This document shows positions 15,779 to 27,925 of a DNA stretch of 64,000 bases, one piece after another. The stretch spans positions 1 to 64,000 of the forward strand of contig NZ_JAFBDY010000007.1 of the NCBI RefSeq assembly GCF_016908465.1, given 5' to 3'. The translations under genes were made by a program, and so were the position numbers. The DNA is from Lysinibacillus composti. Lineage in GTDB: Bacteria; Bacillota; Bacilli; Bacillales_A; Planococcaceae. Position 1 is the stretch's first letter. Every line of letters begins with the position of its first letter. The notes beneath the pieces were generated by a model. That model was not told where the DNA came from. It worked only from the letters and a program-made list of their open reading frames with translations, and searched no databases.

Positions 15779-18187
15779 TTATCTTTTTTTGTTTTTCTTC
15801 TTCTTGTTTTTCTTGGCAACGCCCTCATAAAACTTTTGTTTTTGTTTTACTTTACGTCCGCCAGTGCTACTACTACCATTACCACTGCCGCCACCATTGC
15901 CTCTTGATGATTTTCCACGGCCACCGCGCTCACCTTTTTCTCCATCAGTCGTTCTTCGACGGCGACCGCCTCGTTCACCATCACCCTCGCCTCTGCGACC
16001 TGCATGAATGACTTTCGGCGCTGCTTTACGAGTTCGACCATGTTGGGTGTGAACCATGCCAACAATTTCGAAGTCTACAGATGATTCTTCAATGCTCACA
16101 TTCGCCACACGAACAGTTACTTCATCCCCGATTCGGAATTGACGTTTTGTGTGCTCACCAATCATAATCATTTGGCGATCATCGAAGTGGTAATAATCAT
16201 CCGTCATATTACTAATATGAACAAGACCTTCAATCGTATTTGGAAGCTCAACGAAAATACCAAAGTTTGTAATGGACGATACCATACCTTCAAACTCTTC
16301 ACCAATTTTATCGGACATGTATTGTGCTTTTTTCAGTGCATCTACATCACGTTCTGCATCAACAGCTCGGCGTTCGCGCTCTGATGTATGGTCAGCAATT
16401 TCATCCATTTGCTGTGCCCATTTGAATTGTGTTTCTTTCGATACATCGCCATTCACTAAATACGTACGAATTAAACGATGGACAATTAAGTCTGGGTAAC
16501 GACGGATTGGTGATGTAAAGTGCGTATAGAAATCAGTCGATAATCCAAAGTGACCAATGGATTCAGGATAATACTTCGCTTGTTGTAAAGAACGAAGTAA
16601 CATCGTTGAAATAACCGGTTCTTCTGGAAGTCCTTCAATCGCTTTAATGATTTCTTGAAGCGCTTTTGGATGGACTGAGTTCCCTGTTCCTTTTACCACT
16701 AATCCGAAGTTTGTTACGAATTCAAAGAAACGTTGTAGTTTTTCCGGTTTCGGATCTTCGTGAATACGGTAAATAAACGGTACTTGCATCCAGTGGAAAT
16801 GTTCTGCCACTGTTTCATTGGCCACTAACATAAACTCTTCAATTAAACGTTCAGCAACTGTACGTTCGCGAATCACAACATCGGTTGGCCAGCCTTCATC
16901 ATCTACTAAGATTTTGGACTCTTTAAAATCAAAATCAATAGCACCGCGCTCAGCACGTTTGTTTCGTAAAATCTCCGCTAATTCTGCCATATCTTTAAAC
17001 ATCGGCACTAATGGCTCGTAGCGCTTAATTAATTCTTCATCTTGTTCTTCTAAAATTTTGTACACATCAGAGTACGTCATTCGTTCCGTTGTGTTGATCA
17101 CACTTTGGAAGATTTCGTGCTTCACGACATGTCCGTTTTGGTCAATAATCATCTCACAAGAAAGCGTTAAACGGTCAACTTGTGGGTTTAACGAACAAAT
17201 CCCGTTTGATAAACGATGTGGAATCATTGGAATTACTCGGTCTGTTAAATAAACACTCGTCCCTCGTTCATATGCTTCCTGATCAATGATGGAGCCTTCT
17301 GTTACATAGAAACTTACATCGGCAATATGAACGCCAAGTTTATACGTACCATCTTCATTTTTCGTAACGGTTACGGCATCATCTAAGTCTTTTGCATCGG
17401 CACCATCTATTGTTACGATGGTTTCATTGCGTAAATCACGACGATCAGCTAAATCTTTAGGGTCGATTGAGTCTGGTACTGAACCCGCAGCATCCACCAC
17501 TTCTTTTGGAAACTCTGGTGGAATGTCATGCTTATAAATAATCGATAAAATATCGACACCTGGATCATTTTTATGACCTAAGATTTTGGTAATCATCCCT
17601 GTAGCGGACTTAATATCACTTGGCCAATTTGTAATTTCTACTACTACTTTATGACCATCAACAGCACCAAGGGTATCTTCTTTTGCCACAAAGATATCCA
17701 TATTCATTTTCTTATCATCAGTTACAACGAAGCCGAATCCTCGGTTGGCTTGATATGTTCCGACAAATGTCGTCTTCCCGCGTTCAATAATCTTTGTGAT
17801 CGTACCTTCACGGCGATCTCCAGAAGATTCTTTCAGGACACGGATTAACACGGTATCACCATTTAAGGCACCATTAATTTCGTGTGGTGGAATAAAGATA
17901 TCATCCATTCCCTCTTCTTCTGGTGTAACAAATCCAAACCCTTTCGCATGACCGATAAATTTACCACGTAATAAGTTCATTCTTTCTGGTAAACCGTATC
18001 GATTCGAACGAGAACGAACGACAAACCCTTGATCTTCCATTCGAACTAACGTTTTTACCAGTTCTTTAAACTCATCCGCATCTTCTAACTGTAAAACCTC
18101 TTCGATTTCATCGACCTTCATTGGTTTATAGTCTTCATTTTTCATTAACTCTAACAATCGATTTTGTAAATCATTATTTTGGGTCAT
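15779..18187 (-). CDS. rnr: ribonuclease R
   Basis: 802 residues, GGAGG 6 bases before the ATG. Order of domains: N-terminal winged helix (1-70), two cold-shock OB folds (about 70-230), RNB nuclease domain from about 255 with the metal-binding aspartates in [13 protein letters not shown], an S1 domain (about 635-720) and a long Gly/Arg/Lys tail ending [10 protein letters not shown]. It degrades structured RNA 3' to 5' and assists tmRNA in removing non-stop mRNA. The tail is longer and more glycine-rich than that of the B. subtilis protein (about 780 residues). Confidence 0.96.
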   Translation of the reverse strand: MTQNNDLQNRLLELMKNEDYKPMKVDEIEEVLQLEDADEFKELVKTLVRMEDQGFVVRSRSNRYGLPERMNLLRGKFIGHAKGFGFVTPEEEGMDDIFIPPHEINGALNGDTVLIRVLKESSGDRREGTITKIIERGKTTFVGTYQANRGFGFVVTDDKKMNMDIFVAKEDTLGAVDGHKVVVEITNWPSDIKSATGMITKILGHKNDPGVDILSIIYKHDIPPEFPKEVVDAAGSVPDSIDPKDLADRRDLRNETIVTIDGADAKDLDDAVTVTKNEDGTYKLGVHIADVSFYVTEGSIIDQEAYERGTSVYLTDRVIPMIPHRLSNGICSLNPQVDRLTLSCEMIIDQNGHVVKHEIFQSVINTTERMTYSDVYKILEEQDEELIKRYEPLVPMFKDMAELAEILRNKRAERGAIDFDFKESKILVDDEGWPTDVVIRERTVAERLIEEFMLVANETVAEHFHWMQVPFIYRIHEDPKPEKLQRFFEFVTNFGLVVKGTGNSVHPKALQEIIKAIEGLPEEPVISTMLLRSLQQAKYYPESIGHFGLSTDFYTHFTSPIRRYPDLIVHRLIRTYLVNGDVSKETQFKWAQQMDEIADHTSERERRAVDAERDVDALKKAQYMSDKIGEEFEGMVSSITNFGIFVELPNTIEGLVHISNMTDDYYHFDDRQMIMIGEHTKRQFRIGDEVTVRVANVSIEESSVDFEIVGMVHTQHGRTRKAAPKVIHAGRRGEGDGERGGRRRRTTDGEKGERGGRGKSSRGNGGGSGNGSSSTGGRKVKQKQKFYEGVAKKNKKKKNKKR

Positions 18188-18235
18188 ATTTTCCCTCCTT
18201 TTTGTAACACTAATCTTGTAAATGGAAGTTTGAAT

Positions 18236-18982
18236 CTAGACATTCCAATCAAGCTTCTCTAAAAAGCGTTCAATCACTTCATGTAACTGATTTTTTTCTT
18301 TATCTAATGTAATGACATGACTAGAATTTTCAAACCAAATTAATTCTTTATCTAAGGATTCCACTTCGTTGTATATAATATGAGCAGAATTAGCGTCAAT
18401 AACCTCATCATTTTTTGATTGGACAACTAAAGTTGGTGCATAGATTAGACTAATCTCTCCTCGAACATCTGCAATAAGCTGTTGAAGTTCGCTTAAAGAA
18501 GGCATCCCTTGCTTGCGGATCGCTTCTACTTCTTCTTCAATTTGTTCGTCGTTTTTTCCTTCAAAACGCTTATAGTCACCAGCATATTTTAAGACGCCTT
18601 CAAGCATTTTATCGGTCGTCCGCATCGTCATTGGTGCACACATCGTTACGATGCCTTTTACTGGCGTTTGCATTCCTAATTTCAAGGAAAAAACGCCACC
18701 TAAAGATAATCCGATGACAGCAATTTCTTCATATCCTTTTTCCTTTAAGGTATTGTATGCTTCAACCACATCTTTCCACCAGTCTTCAGGATTCGTTTGA
18801 ATTAATTCTTCTGGTGGAACCCCATGCCCTTTATAATGCGGGGCAAGACATGTATACCCGCGCTTTTCTAAGTATCGACCTAACATTCGAACATCTGAAG
18901 AACTTCCCGTAAATCCATGTAATAATAAAACCGCACGTTTGCCAGCTTCAAAGAAAAATGGTTTTAATTCTGCTTTACGCAT
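18236..18982 (-). CDS. carboxylesterase (Est30/EstA type)
   Basis: 248 residues starting [15 protein letters not shown] lies 9 bases upstream, while the ATG 9 bases earlier abuts it. Alpha/beta hydrolase: oxyanion region [16 protein letters not shown], nucleophile S93 in GLSLGG, acid in QSKNDEVID and histidine in SSHVITLD. It matches the thermophilic Bacillus Est30 family and sits in the conserved secG-est-rnr position. Hydrolyses short-chain carboxyl esters; the physiological substrate is unknown. Confidence 0.9.
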   Translation of the reverse strand: MRKAELKPFFFEAGKRAVLLLHGFTGSSSDVRMLGRYLEKRGYTCLAPHYKGHGVPPEELIQTNPEDWWKDVVEAYNTLKEKGYEEIAVIGLSLGGVFSLKLGMQTPVKGIVTMCAPMTMRTTDKMLEGVLKYAGDYKRFEGKNDEQIEEEVEAIRKQGMPSLSELQQLIADVRGEISLIYAPTLVVQSKNDEVIDANSAHIIYNEVESLDKELIWFENSSHVITLDKEKNQLHEVIERFLEKLDWNV

Positions 18983-19040
18983 GATGTACATCCTCCAAGA
19001 TTTTCTTGTATATCCATATTACGACTCCTATTATATAAGA

Positions 19041-19070
19041 AAAAGCCTAACCGCGCTCGGTTAGGCTTTT
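19041..19070 (-). terminator. terminator between secG and the esterase gene
   Basis: Perfect 13-bp stem AAAAGCCTAACCG/CGGTTAGGCTTTT with a 4-base loop, directly past the secG stop. A TATATAATAGG motif beyond it on the minus strand could start the esterase-rnr transcript. Confidence 0.85.
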
Positions 19071-19083
19071 ATTGTTAACGTTT

Positions 19084-19311
19084 TTATAGTTTTACGATCA
19101 GAATTGTTAAAAGAAAGAATAAAACAGCAAGGACAATTGTAATTCTATGTAAGACTAAATCCATTCCTCGTGCTTTTTGTTTACCGAAAAGTTGCTCTGC
19201 TCCACCAGAGATGGCACCTGATAATCCAGCACTTTTACTTGATTGTAGTAATACGCTGACGATTAGTGCGATCGATACGATGATAAGTACGATTAATAAC
19301 GCTGTATGCAT
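19084..19311 (-). CDS. secG: preprotein translocase subunit SecG
   Basis: 75 residues beginning [20 protein letters not shown]; the start at 19311 matches the family, so the frame 12 bases longer is rejected. Two membrane helices flank the conserved cytosolic loop [17 protein letters not shown] and [15 protein letters not shown]. It stabilises the SecYEG channel. Its place after the enolase region and before est-rnr-smpB is conserved in Bacillales. Confidence 0.96.
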   Translation of the reverse strand: MHTALLIVLIIVSIALIVSVLLQSSKSAGLSGAISGGAEQLFGKQKARGMDLVLHRITIVLAVLFFLLTILIVKL

Positions 19312-19657
19312 ATGTTCTCCCACCTCCTGAGCTTTGAAACCTCACAACATATGAACTAGTATACCAAAATCTCACCGGTGTTACAATATTGAAGTAATTT
19401 TTTAGGGACAGGTACCGCGTCCCATTAGAATTAAACTCAAAAATTGAATTAATACATCAAATTTTAGTTCATTCCAAAAAACCTTTTTACTCCACCATTA
19501 TGATCCTTAATTTTTCATATTTTAACTTTTCTCTCTACTTTATCCTCAAATAATTCTCTATTTATTCATATATATCTAATTTTTCAGAATCTTATTGTTA
19601 TTTTGAATTTAATAGATTACAATGAAACGCACTACAAGAAAGTCGAGGAAAATCATC
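19312..19657. other. intergenic region with a short GGGAC hairpin
   Basis: No gene seen between divergent secG and the transporter. A hairpin GGGAC-(A)GGTACC(GC)-GTCCC lies at 19405-19423. The rest is AT-rich and must hold the promoters of both flanking genes. Confidence 0.4.
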
Positions 19658-20626
19658 ATGAGTATATTACAAAAGATTGGGAAGTTTGCCGGAGATACGT
19701 TTGCGATTTGGGTGTTAGTCGCTGCAGGTTTAGCGATTTGGATGCCTGAATACTTCACATGGATTGGCGCTTATATTACTATTCTTTTAGGAATTGTCAT
19801 GTTCGGGATGGGGATGACACTAAAAATAGAAGATTTTAAAATGATTCTGCAATATCCTAAAGGAGTTGCTATTGGGGTTGTATCACAATTTGTGATCATG
19901 CCACTCCTTGCGTTTGGTTTAGCAAAAGTCTTTAACTTACCACCTGAAATTGCAGTAGGGGTTATTCTAGTTGGATGTTGTCCTGGGGGAACTTCATCGA
20001 ATGTAATGACATTTTTAGCTAAAGGAAATACCGCTTTATCGGTAACAATTACGTCTGTTACAACATTATTAGCACCTTTTATGACTCCTGCTTTAATTTA
20101 CTTATTAGCAAGTGAATGGTTACCGGTATCATTTAAGGCGATGTTTATGTCAGTAATTCAAGTAGTGTTAATTCCAATCGTACTTGGAATTATTGCTCAA
20201 TTAGTATTTAAGCCAATTGTCTCAAAAGGTATAGCAATCCTTCCAACTGTTTCCGTAGTAGCGATTGTCTTAATCGTAGCTGCAGTAGTAAGTGGAAGTC
20301 GTGATAAAATCTTAGAAACAGGCTTATTAATCTTTGCAATTGTTATTTTACATAATGGATTAGGTTATTTATTTGGTTTCTTAATTGCGAAAGTATTTAA
20401 ACTGAACTATGAAGATCAAAAAGCAGTTTCCATTGAGGTAGGGATGCAAAACTCAGGTTTAGGTGCACAATTAGCTATCGCACACTTTGACCCTGTTTCA
20501 GCAGTACCAAGTGCCATCTTTAGTTTCTGGCACAACATTTCAGGCCCAATCCTTGCAACGTATTGGAGCTCAAAAGCAGACCGTCTTGAGAAGAAAAAAG
20601 AGGAAACAAAAACAATAATCATTTAA
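19658..20626 (+). CDS. bile acid:sodium symporter (BASS) family transporter
   Basis: 322 residues from ATG 19658, which has GAGGA 8 bases upstream; an ATG at 19622 has no site. About nine to ten hydrophobic segments. The family signatures are visible: GIVMFGMGMTLKIEDF, GCCPGGTSSNVMTFLAKGN and EVGMQNSGLGAQLAIAHF (the two discontinuous sodium-site helices). Members carry bile acids in animals and small organic anions (pantothenate, keto acids) in bacteria; the substrate here is unknown. Monocistronic. Confidence 0.88.
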   Translation: MSILQKIGKFAGDTFAIWVLVAAGLAIWMPEYFTWIGAYITILLGIVMFGMGMTLKIEDFKMILQYPKGVAIGVVSQFVIMPLLAFGLAKVFNLPPEIAVGVILVGCCPGGTSSNVMTFLAKGNTALSVTITSVTTLLAPFMTPALIYLLASEWLPVSFKAMFMSVIQVVLIPIVLGIIAQLVFKPIVSKGIAILPTVSVVAIVLIVAAVVSGSRDKILETGLLIFAIVILHNGLGYLFGFLIAKVFKLNYEDQKAVSIEVGMQNSGLGAQLAIAHFDPVSAVPSAIFSFWHNISGPILATYWSSKADRLEKKKEETKTIII

Positions 20627-20707
20627 TGAGGCTGGGACAAATCCAAAAAAACTGCTGTTAATTCTAATAATGAATCCTATTAAGTATCCGGTGAGAGCGG
20701 ACTAAGA

Positions 20708-20764
20708 GGCCAACACGACGTTGGTCATGGGAGCGATGCCACAGGACGTGGCGCTTTCGCTCCC
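20708..20764. repeat. double-hairpin dispersed repeat, copy 1
   Basis: GCCAAC..GTTGG hairpin followed by GCCACAGGACGTGGC enclosed in an 8-bp stem GGGAGCGA (20729-20736)/TCGCTCCC (20757-20764). A second copy at 40618-40678 keeps the inner hairpins but has a different outer stem. No reading frame here looks protein-like. Confidence 0.7.
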
Positions 20765-20871
20765 CACACAAGCCGCAAAGCCACGTGGTACGTGTCTTTA
20801 CGACTTGTCTTTGTGCTTTGTGTAAGGTCCACTCACATAAAATTTGTCCTTCTAAACTTTCCAGAAACTGG

Positions 20872-20901
20872 CGCGGCTTACAGTGGTAGGCCGCGTTTTT
20901 T
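20872..20901 (+). terminator. terminator of the BASS transporter transcript
   Basis: CGCGGC-TTAC (20872-20881) pairs with GTA-GGCCGCG (20886-20895) around AGTG, followed by T6. It lies 245 bases past the stop, after the double-hairpin repeat, so the repeat is probably transcribed. Confidence 0.7.
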
Positions 20902-21005
20902 CGGAGAATGGCTAACACTTATTGCTCTCAAACTATAAAATATCAATATTTTACTAAAAATAATAGTGGCTTTCCTTAAAAAATCTACTTATGTCCTGGC
21001 CTCTT

Positions 21006-21950
21006 CTATGTTGGACTCTTAACACACTCTTTAGGTGTTTCGACCACTTGTTTAATTTGTTTACGTTTCCTAATCCAATCTTCTACTCCACCAGTGCCAA
21101 TTAAAACTCCAATCACAATCAATAGACAGCCGAAAATTTGAGTAATATGCATCGTTTCACCGATAATAACCGCAGATCCAGTTAATGCAAAAATCGTACT
21201 TAAATTAGTAAAGATTGCCGTCTCTGCTGTACCAATTCGTTTAATCATTGAATTGTACAGGCTATGTCCGACGGCTGTCGCTAAAACTGCAGAGAAAATA
21301 AAGATTCCCCAAGAAACGAAGTCCATTTCCGCAAACCCTAAATATCCTGTTGGCGTAAAAATTAACCCAAATAACATGATGAACATAGAACCGATTGTTA
21401 ACATGTAGGCAGTTAACACAAGGGGTGGAATCGTTAAAGTAACGCGTCGAATTACAAAAAAACTAAACGCTTGAACGAGAATAGATCCTAAAACTAATAA
21501 ATCGCCAATCCCGAAAATCGAAACAGCCGAAAAATCATCCACCACCGCAACAATTATGCCTAAAAAGCCGATGATGAACCCAAAAAATCTTAATTTTGTT
21601 AAAGAAGTCGAACGAGTTGCGATTGCAATAATCGCTGTAATTAATGGAGCTAACCCTAAAATTAACGATGTTTTCACTGCAGATGTTTGTTGTAACCCCA
21701 TCGCAAGTAGTGAGTGGTGCGCAATAACACCTAAAAAGGATGCCAACAAAACAAATTTCCAAGGCATCTCTTTGTAAATGATTTGTTTTTTCATACAAAG
21801 TAAAATAAGAAACAAGGTAATTCCTGCTATGAATATTCGCGTACCTTGCATGACAAGAGGTGGAAGTATGTTAACGAGAAGTTTAATTAATGCCACGTTC
21901 ATTCCCCACAAAAACATTGTGAACCCCATAACGGCATATGTCTTACCCAA
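21006..21950 (-). CDS. EamA/DMT-family transporter
   Basis: 314 residues if started at the TTG at 21950, which has AGGGGG 6 bases upstream; the ATG at 21965 overlaps that site. Ten hydrophobic segments in two EamA repeats, each with a typical opening (YAVMGFTMFLWGMNVALIKL; DLLVLGSILVQAFSFFVIRR). Members export or import amino acids, purines or other metabolites. Substrate unknown. Converges with the BASS gene. Confidence 0.85.
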   Translation of the reverse strand: MGKTYAVMGFTMFLWGMNVALIKLLVNILPPLVMQGTRIFIAGITLFLILLCMKKQIIYKEMPWKFVLLASFLGVIAHHSLLAMGLQQTSAVKTSLILGLAPLITAIIAIATRSTSLTKLRFFGFIIGFLGIIVAVVDDFSAVSIFGIGDLLVLGSILVQAFSFFVIRRVTLTIPPLVLTAYMLTIGSMFIMLFGLIFTPTGYLGFAEMDFVSWGIFIFSAVLATAVGHSLYNSMIKRIGTAETAIFTNLSTIFALTGSAVIIGETMHITQIFGCLLIVIGVLIGTGGVEDWIRKRKQIKQVVETPKECVKSPT

Positions 21951-21965
21951 ACGAATCCCCCTCAT

Positions 21966-22474
21966 ATAGAAGATTGACCGAATCTAGGACAATCTTAATT
22001 AATGTTGAATTGATCACTCAATTATAATTCAAGATTTTACTCCCAATAACATTTATTTACAATAGGTATTTCAGTTCCCGAAAAGGAATTTTCAAGTGAT
22101 TTCATTTCGAATTGAACACCCGAAAGCCAACCCATAAATATATATTCTTTGAAAGAATCTTACAAGTCGTAAAAAATAGCTTTTTACACTCCTTTAACAA
22201 TTCATTAATAAAGCTCAAAAATAATTCCAAACTCATAAATTTTAGACAAATAATGCTCTTCTTCGCTATACACAATCTCTATGTACGCAACCTATTTTTG
22301 GGCCATTCCCCCTATTTTATCGAGATAGATTTAAGACCTTACGAGATAAAATTTTAAAATCTAAATCTAACTTTTACATACTTAATAGAAATTATTAATC
22401 TATTAATTTGCCTGTAATATGACTCTGCTACCATTCAAATTGTTAAAACAAACATTCAGTGGGAGGAATATTAA
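21966..22474. other. intergenic region, promoters only
   Basis: About 500 AT-rich bases between the divergent transporter and phosphatase genes. I see no convincing RNA gene, repeat or Pho box, though TTTACATA-like motifs near 22372 would merit a matrix search. Confidence 0.35.
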
Positions 22475-24130
22475 ATGGGTTTTCGTAAAAAATGGCTTTC
22501 TTATGCTTTGGTAGGTACACTAGCAGTTTCATCATTAGGGGTAATGGCTTCACAAGACGCTCAAGCGAAAGACAATAAGGGGAAAAATAAAGAAGAAGTT
22601 GAAAATGTCATCATGTTAGTCATGGATGGTAGCAGCGATGACCTTAGCACACTTGCACGTTGGTACAAAGGCGAAGATTTAGCTTTAGATCGTATTTTAA
22701 CTGGCGGAGTGAAAACTTACTCTGCAGAATCAGCTATTACAGACTCTGCTCCAGCAGCAACTGCATTAGCCACTGGTAATAAATCAAATAGTGGTTACGT
22801 AGGGGTATTACCTTCCATTGTGACAACTCCTGGGGTTAAACCGGTAGCTGAAAAAGATCACTTCAAACCAGTAGCCAATGTTTTAGAGGGTGCAAAACTT
22901 GATGGAAAAGCAACGGGAATTGTCTCAACATCTGAAATTCAACATGCAACACCAGCTGGTTTCTCTGCCCATGTTGCAAAACGCTCTAACTATGATGATA
23001 TTGCTGAACAACAAGTGTATCAAAACATGGATGTGATCCTTGGTGGTGGTTCCGACTCTTTATCTAAGACTCGTAAAGATGGAGAAAACTTATTAGAAGT
23101 GGTTGAAGCGAAAGGTTATGACTATGTAACAGATCGTAATGAATTATTAAAATCTAAGTCAAAGAAACTTTGGGGAAGTTTTGCTCCTAGTGCAGTAGCG
23201 TATGATTTTGACCGCGCAACGACTAAACCAGAAGAACCAACAATTGCTGAAATGACAGAAAAAGCGATTAATACATTACAAAAGGATAAAGACGGTTTCT
23301 TCTTAATGGTAGAAGGAAGTAAAATTGACTGGGCTGCCCATGCAAATGACCCAATCGGTATGATTTCAGACTTCTTAGCATTTGATGATGCCGTGGGTGA
23401 AGCATTAGAATTTGCTGAAAAAGACGGCAATACAATGGTCATTGCTGTAACTGACCATGGGAACAGTGGAATCACAATCGGTAATAAAAACACAACTTCC
23501 GGCTATGATACAACACCTGTTAAAGATTATATTGAGCCTTTGAAAGAAGCAAAAATGACAGTTGAAGGTGCACTAAGCCTATTAAAAGCAGATCGCTCGA
23601 ATTTACTAGAAGTAGCGGCACTTTATGGCATTACAAATCCATCAGCTGCAGAAATTAAAGCACTACAAGAAACTGACACTAAAAAATTAGGCTCTATAAT
23701 GGTCCAACTATTATCTGAACGTGCAAATATCGGATTTACAACTGGTGGTCATACAGGTGAAGATGTATTCTTATACTCATATGGTCCAGCGAAACCAACT
23801 GGACTAGTGGAAAACACAGACTTAGCACATACAATGGCGAAAGCAATGGGATTTGATTTAAATCAATTATCGAATAAAATCTTTGTGAATGCAGAAGAAT
23901 CATTCAAAAAATTAGGCTACACAACGAGCATCGATCAAACAGATTCGGCAAATCCTGTGTTTGTTGCAGAAAGTAAAAATAAACTTGTAAAAATCCCTGA
24001 AAATAAAAACATTGTCATTGTAGAAAACAAGAATAGTGGAAAAAGCAAAACTCACGAATTAAATACGGTAACTGTTTATAATGATCGCCAATTCTTTATT
24101 TCAGAAGATGCGTTGAAACTCGCAAAATAA
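22475..24130 (+). CDS. secreted alkaline phosphatase
   Basis: 551 residues, GGGAGG 8 bases before the ATG. A Sec signal peptide (KKWLSYALVGTLAVSSLG, cleavage probably after AQA-K) precedes the catalytic domain. Metal ligand D51 (VMDGSSDD), nucleophile S91 in TDSAPAATALATG, metal residues in MVEGSKIDWAAHANDP, VTDHGNSG and TTGGHTGEDVFLYSYG fit the alkaline phosphatase superfamily. It releases phosphate from organic esters outside the cell, so Pho control is expected, but I cannot show a PhoP site. It is longer than B. subtilis PhoA/PhoB because of a C-terminal domain (about 470-551). Confidence 0.92.
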   Translation: MGFRKKWLSYALVGTLAVSSLGVMASQDAQAKDNKGKNKEEVENVIMLVMDGSSDDLSTLARWYKGEDLALDRILTGGVKTYSAESAITDSAPAATALATGNKSNSGYVGVLPSIVTTPGVKPVAEKDHFKPVANVLEGAKLDGKATGIVSTSEIQHATPAGFSAHVAKRSNYDDIAEQQVYQNMDVILGGGSDSLSKTRKDGENLLEVVEAKGYDYVTDRNELLKSKSKKLWGSFAPSAVAYDFDRATTKPEEPTIAEMTEKAINTLQKDKDGFFLMVEGSKIDWAAHANDPIGMISDFLAFDDAVGEALEFAEKDGNTMVIAVTDHGNSGITIGNKNTTSGYDTTPVKDYIEPLKEAKMTVEGALSLLKADRSNLLEVAALYGITNPSAAEIKALQETDTKKLGSIMVQLLSERANIGFTTGGHTGEDVFLYSYGPAKPTGLVENTDLAHTMAKAMGFDLNQLSNKIFVNAEESFKKLGYTTSIDQTDSANPVFVAESKNKLVKIPENKNIVIVENKNSGKSKTHELNTVTVYNDRQFFISEDALKLAK

Positions 24131-24167
24131 TTCGGTGGAGTGCGAATGGGTGCTCTGATATTCAAAA

Positions 24168-24207
24168 GGGGTAAGAAATCGTAGTGATTTTTCTTACCCC
24201 GTTTTTT
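24168..24207 (+). terminator. terminator of the alkaline phosphatase gene
   Basis: GGGGTAAGAAATC (24168-24180) pairs with the complementary arm ending at 24200, followed by GTTTTTTG. Confidence 0.85.
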
Positions 24208-24330
24208 GTTTCTATATTAGTGGCCTTATGAGAAAGCGGCATGCATAACTTTAGTAAATCACAAGTTGTGATGGACACTCTCTATGGATTGCTGGTGTGA
24301 ATTACTATGCTTGGTTTTCATCTGTGTAAA

Positions 24331-24680
24331 AATAAGGGAATGATTTTCCCTTATTCTGAAAAATTCCCTTATTTCCCCTCAAATAAGGGAATTTTTTTCC
24401 CTTATCTTCTTAAAATCGTTGAATTTTCCCCATTATAGAGCTATTAGCGGAATTTTTTTCCCTTATTTCAGCCATTCAAGCCTCTCCTGTACTTATTAAC
24501 GGAATTTTCTTCCCTTATTTCTGCTCCCAGTGCATCTCTTATTCTCATTAACGGAACTATTTTCGCTTATATCCGATTGCCAAGCCTCTACTGTACTCAT
24601 TAACGGAATTTCCTTCCCTTATTTCTACTCTCAAAGCATCCCTTACACCCATTAACCGAACTATTTTCGCTTATAACTGA
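24331..24680. repeat. 52-bp-period repeat array A (seven units)
   Basis: Units with core ATTAACGGAA-n-TTTTCCCTTAT; the GGAA positions are 24337, 24388, 24449, 24501, 24553, 24605 and 24657 (steps 51, 61, 52, 52, 52, 52). The first two units are AATAAGGGAA...TTCCCTTAT palindromes. Later units alternate between a TTCCCTTATTTC form and an ATTTTCGCTTAT form, so there is also a 104-bp period. It lies between converging terminators. No reading frame. Confidence 0.85.
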
Positions 24681-24841
24681 TTGCCAAGCAAGGCCGCAAC
24701 TTTTACATCCACTTTATGTATAATGCAACATCCAAAACACCATTTTCTCATGAGTGTTTTTGGGTTTGATCCCATCCTCAATTTTAATTTAACGTACATC
24801 TGTTTAACTACCTGGAGATCATAATTTTTGTAAGCACGAAA

Positions 24842-24867
24842 AAAGGACCTCAAAACTGAGGCCCTTT
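24842..24867 (-). terminator. terminator of the glycolytic operon
   Basis: Stem AAAGGACCTCA (24842-24852) with TGAGGCCCTTT (24857-24867), T-rich on the minus strand, 15 bases past the eno stop. Confidence 0.85.
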
Positions 24868-24881
24868 GTGTAAGGATCATC

Positions 24882-26186
<1,305 letters not shown>

Positions 26187-26263
26187 TCACCGTCTAATTG
26201 TTTTAAGTTTATCTAAAGCTTGAATCTAATTTGGTCAGACCGAGCTTAGAGTCTTTCATACTG

Positions 26264-27808
26264 TTATTCTTCTTCAGCAACGTCAAATAATGGTGTTCCT
26301 GTCATTTCTTGTGGTTGTTCCACACCTAGCAATTTTAACATAGTAGGAGCAAGGTCTGCTAAAATCCCACCATCTTTTATTGTAATATTTGGTTTTGTTA
26401 CAATAATCGGAACAGGATTCGTTGTATGAGCTGTCATCGGTTGTCCTTCTAAAGTGACGACTTCATCTGAATTACCATGGTCAGCTGTAATAATAGCCGC
26501 GCCACCTTTTGAAAGGATTGCGTCAACTACTTTACCTAAACATTCGTCTACTACTTCAATTGCTTTGATCGTTGGTTCAAGCATTCCGCTATGCCCAACC
26601 ATATCTGGATTTGCAAAGTTTAAAATAATCGCATCAAACTTATCCGCTGCAATTTCTGCTAATAGTGCTTCCGTTACTTCATAAGCACTCATTTCTGGTT
26701 TTAAATCATATGTAGCAACTTTTGGCGAAGCAATTAATAGTCGTTCTTCCCCTGGGAATGTTGCTTCTCGACCACCGCTCATAAAGAATGTCACGTGTGG
26801 GTATTTCTCTGTTTCTGCAATGCGTAGTTGAGTTAAGCCATTTGCAGCAATAACTTCACCGACAGTATTGACTAAATCAACATTTTCAAACGCTACATCT
26901 GCATTTACATCTACACTATAATGTGTAAAGGAAACAAATTTTAAATTTTTAGGATGCTTATTCGATAATTCAAAACCATCGAATTGATCATTCGTGAAAA
27001 CTTTTGATAATTGGATTGCACGGTCAGGTCGGAAGTTAAAGAACACCACTGCATCATTTGTATCGATTGTTGCAGTAGGTTGTCCTTCTTTCGTAATTAC
27101 AAAAGGAATAACAAATTCATCGACAACTTCACGTTCATAGGAAGATTCCACACCCGCTTTTGCAGTGGCTGCAGTTTGTCCAATCCCATCCACAAGTGCT
27201 TTATAGGATAACTCTACACGTTCCCAACGTTTGTCGCGGTCCATCGCATAGTAACGTCCATGAATGGAAGCAAATTTCCCAATACCGATTTCTTTCATTT
27301 GTTTTTCTGCTTCTTCGATATAACCAACAGCTGTTGTTGGCCCTACGTCACGACCATCTAAAAATCCATGTACATACACTTCTTCTAACCCATTTGCTTT
27401 TGCTAGCTTTAATAAGGCAAACAAATGCTCATAGTGACTGTGTACTCCTCCGTCTGATAATAACCCCATTAAGTGAAGTTTAGAATTATAAGCTTTCGCA
27501 TGTTGTACAGCTTGTATAAACTTTTCGTTTCGGAAAAAGTCACCTTCACGAATGGATTTATGTATTCGTGTTAAGCTTTGATAAACGATTCTTCCTGCAC
27601 CGATATTTAGGTGTCCTACTTCTGAATTCCCCATTTGCCCATCAGGAAGACCAACTGCTTCCCCTGAAGCCGTTAATGTTGAATGTGGGTAACTCGCCCA
27701 ATATCGATCAAAATTAGGTTTTTTTGCTTGTGCAACTGCATTACCGAATTGTTCATCTCGGAATGCAAAACCATCTAAAATAATTAATGCAACTGGCTGT
27801 TTAGGCAT
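26264..27808 (-). CDS. gpmI: 2,3-bisphosphoglycerate-independent phosphoglycerate mutase
   Basis: 514 residues. The start at 27808 ([20 protein letters not shown]) has GGAGG 8 bases upstream. Alkaline phosphatase-fold metal sites ILDGFA, catalytic serine in [26 protein letters not shown] and [10 protein letters not shown] are all present. It is the manganese-dependent type used by spore formers, whose pH-sensitivity keeps 3-phosphoglycerate stored in spores. Confidence 0.97.
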   Translation of the reverse strand: MPKQPVALIILDGFAFRDEQFGNAVAQAKKPNFDRYWASYPHSTLTASGEAVGLPDGQMGNSEVGHLNIGAGRIVYQSLTRIHKSIREGDFFRNEKFIQAVQHAKAYNSKLHLMGLLSDGGVHSHYEHLFALLKLAKANGLEEVYVHGFLDGRDVGPTTAVGYIEEAEKQMKEIGIGKFASIHGRYYAMDRDKRWERVELSYKALVDGIGQTAATAKAGVESSYEREVVDEFVIPFVITKEGQPTATIDTNDAVVFFNFRPDRAIQLSKVFTNDQFDGFELSNKHPKNLKFVSFTHYSVDVNADVAFENVDLVNTVGEVIAANGLTQLRIAETEKYPHVTFFMSGGREATFPGEERLLIASPKVATYDLKPEMSAYEVTEALLAEIAADKFDAIILNFANPDMVGHSGMLEPTIKAIEVVDECLGKVVDAILSKGGAAIITADHGNSDEVVTLEGQPMTAHTTNPVPIIVTKPNITIKDGGILADLAPTMLKLLGVEQPQEMTGTPLFDVAEEE

Positions 27809-27925
27809 TAGCCGCGCCTCCAATACTTTTAATCAATTTCGCTTTGGCGTCACTGGCCAGGATTTGAAACTCTGGCACAATGTTTGATGATCTTTCTATG
27901 TGGCATAGCCGAAGCTTTAGCTTTA

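Noticed and set aside
20664-20918. 84-residue minus-strand protein in the transporter spacer
   Set aside because: It lies on the double-hairpin repeat and terminator, has no ribosome site and an unlikely composition.
22372-22474. Pho box upstream of the alkaline phosphatase
   Set aside because: TTTACATA-like motifs are present but I cannot see the required series of spaced TTAACA repeats.
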